A stretch of DNA of 5,993 nucleotides from Hadesarchaea archaeon (GTDB taxonomy: Archaea > Hadarchaeota > Hadarchaeia > Hadarchaeales > Hadarchaeaceae), in NCBI GenBank assembly GCA_012962055.1, contig DTYD01000156.1:1-5993 (forward strand). The letters are read 5' to 3'. How positions within the stretch are numbered: position 1 is the first letter of the stretch; every line of letters starts with the position of its first letter. This document shows positions 5,006-5,993 of this stretch, piece by piece. The notes under the pieces were generated by a model. That model was not told the DNA's origin. It made no database searches and was given only the letters and a program-made list of their open reading frames with translations. Position numbers and translations under genes: made by a program.

Positions 5006-5993
5006 TTACTCCCACTCTATCGTGGCCGGAGGTTTATGAGTCACATCATAAACAACTCGGTTAACCTCAGGTATCTCGTTAGTTATACGCGTTGAGATTC
5101 TCTCGAGGAGCGTGTGGGGTAACTTGGAGTAGCTGGCGGTCATTCCATCTGTGCTCTCTACAGCCCTGATGGCCACCGTGTATCCATATACTCTAGAATC
5201 GCCTTTCACTCCTGTGGATTTAGTTTCCAACAGCAGTGCAAAATATTGCCACAACTGCCCCCGCAAATCACTTTTCTCAAGTTCTATCCTGACTATTTCG
5301 TCCGCGTGTTTGAGAATCCTCAACTTCTCCTCCGTCACCTCGCCGGTTATCCTTATAGCAAGACCCGGGCCCGGAAAGGGCTGTCTTCTGACTATTTTCT
5401 TAGGGATACCAAGTGTTTCCGCGACCCTGCGTACTTCGTCCTTATAAAGATCCTTGAGAGGTTCCACTATCCCCTTGAAACAAACTTTCGATGGGATACC
5501 GCCCACATTGTGATGGGTCTTTATTTTTTCAGAGTGCTTTCTGACCCCGGATTCAATTCTGTCAGGATAAATCGTCCCCTGTATCAAATAATCTGCCCTA
5601 ACTTTCCTCGCAATCCGTTCAAACGCGCGGATGAATTTCTCTCCAATTATCTCCCTTTTGATCTCAGGATTCACCACACCTTTAAGTCGTCTTAGAAATC
5701 TCTCCCGTTCGTCTAAAGAAATAAAATTCAAATCGAACTTTGAAAATGTTCTCTCGATGATCTCAGGTTCACCTTTCCGCATGAATCCATGGTCAACAAA
5801 AACTGCCGTCAGATTTTTTCCTACTGCTTTAGCTGCAAGTACTGCGGCAGTGCTTGAATCCACCCCCCCACTGAGACCGATTATGCACCTTCCTCCACCA
5901 GTCTCTTCCCTTATTTGCTTTATGCTTTTCTTGATGAAGTTCTCGGGAGTCCAAGTTGCTTTACATCCACATATATCAAAAATAAAATTTTTA
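5006..5993 (-). CDS. guaA: GMP synthase (glutamine-hydrolysing), ATP-pyrophosphatase part, probably of a fused GuaA; 5' end outside window
   Basis: GMP synthase turns XMP, ATP and ammonia from glutamine into GMP in the cytoplasm. The visible 328 residues run from the right edge to TAA 5008-5006. They hold the ATP-pyrophosphatase P-loop LSGGVDSS (40-47), VFVDHGFMRKGE (64-75), HHNVGGIPSK (160-169), the RQPFPGPGLAIR block (203-214) and the C-terminal dimerisation domain ending KPPATIEWE, the usual family end. Before the P-loop the frame stays open and reads NFIFDICGCKATWTPENFI (2-20). This matches the hinge between the glutamine amidotransferase and synthetase domains of one-chain GuaA, so the amidotransferase domain probably continues upstream. 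A GTG at 5863, just inside the P-loop, is not a real start. The split archaeal form would normally start shortly before the P-loop with its own Met, and none is seen in the visible part. The gene precedes the RHH gene by 44 nt. Confidence 0.95.
   Translation of the reverse strand, partial: KNFIFDICGCKATWTPENFIKKSIKQIREETGGGRCIIGLSGGVDSSTAAVLAAKAVGKNLTAVFVDHGFMRKGEPEIIERTFSKFDLNFISLDERERFLRRLKGVVNPEIKREIIGEKFIRAFERIARKVRADYLIQGTIYPDRIESGVRKHSEKIKTHHNVGGIPSKVCFKGIVEPLKDLYKDEVRRVAETLGIPKKIVRRQPFPGPGLAIRITGEVTEEKLRILKHADEIVRIELEKSDLRGQLWQYFALLLETKSTGVKGDSRVYGYTVAIRAVESTDGMTASYSKLPHTLLERISTRITNEIPEVNRVVYDVTHKPPATIEWE

Noticed and set aside
4962..5015. N-terminal extension of the RHH protein starting at 5015 within guaA
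   Set aside because: The extra 18 residues precede the RHH strand without conserved features, and the TATA-like box at 4983-4990 fits a start at 4961.
5151..5695. Two plus-strand open frames of 98 and 149 codons
   Set aside because: Both are antisense to the highly conserved guaA coding region and show no family features.
5867..5873. Run of seven C (G on the minus strand) in guaA as a possible frameshift
   Set aside because: The minus-strand frame reads straight through it as LSGGVDSS, the intact P-loop, so no frameshift is needed.
1..5993. tRNA, rRNA, CRISPR array, insertion sequence or integrase attachment site
   Set aside because: No cloverleaf-like segment, spaced direct repeats, transposase frame or terminal inverted repeats were seen on reading both strands.

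Overview
The window looks like an archaeal contig with a foreign, probably chimeric, left end. From about 621 to the right edge the sequence is coherent. It has moderate GC, Shine-Dalgarno motifs of the GGTG/GGAGG type, a TATA-like box spaced for a leaderless transcript, a small winged-helix protein, a ribbon-helix-helix protein, and MoaC and MoaB with archaeal-type lengths and C-termini. This fits a mesophilic or sediment archaeon, possibly Bathyarchaeia-like within Thermoproteota. The phylum is an inference from gene style only. Positions 1-540 look bacterial: the C-terminal tail of one gene, then a Sel1-repeat protein of the kind common in Campylobacterota. A short segment at about 540-620 reads like the N-terminus of a Fur-family regulator. 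These three sources are joined in one open frame (78-797).

Layout. 1-78: end of a coiled-coil-like protein (+). 78-548: Sel1-repeat protein cut off in its fourth repeat (+). 540-620: Fur-like shard. 621-797: C-terminal tail of an unknown, probably archaeal, protein (+). 816-1850: membrane-anchored extracytoplasmic protein with a pilin-like N-terminus (+). This gene converges on the minus-strand genes, with only 3 bp between the stop codons. From right to left on the minus strand come guaA (5993-5006, its 5' part outside the window), an RHH regulator (4961-4425), a winged-helix protein with a polyglutamate tract (4359-4087), moaC (4025-3600), moaB (3603-3091) and moeA (3089-1854).

How the genes work together. 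moaC-moaB-moeA is a tightly coupled pterin-cofactor operon. MoaC makes cyclic pyranopterin monophosphate, MoaB adenylates molybdopterin, and MoeA inserts molybdate or tungstate. The moaA, moaE and moaD functions are not in the window. The two DNA-binding proteins between guaA and the moa/moe genes could be local regulators, but nothing in them shows a molybdate or tungstate sensor. A perfect 10-bp inverted repeat flanks the stretch between the RHH gene and the winged-helix gene and is the best operator candidate here. guaA carries a linker typical of the fused one-chain GMP synthetase, not the two-subunit form found in many archaea.

I see no RNA genes, CRISPR arrays, insertion sequences or origins. 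The observation that matters most to a user is the composite left end, because it would create a false Sel1-Fur-archaeal fusion gene if taken at face value.
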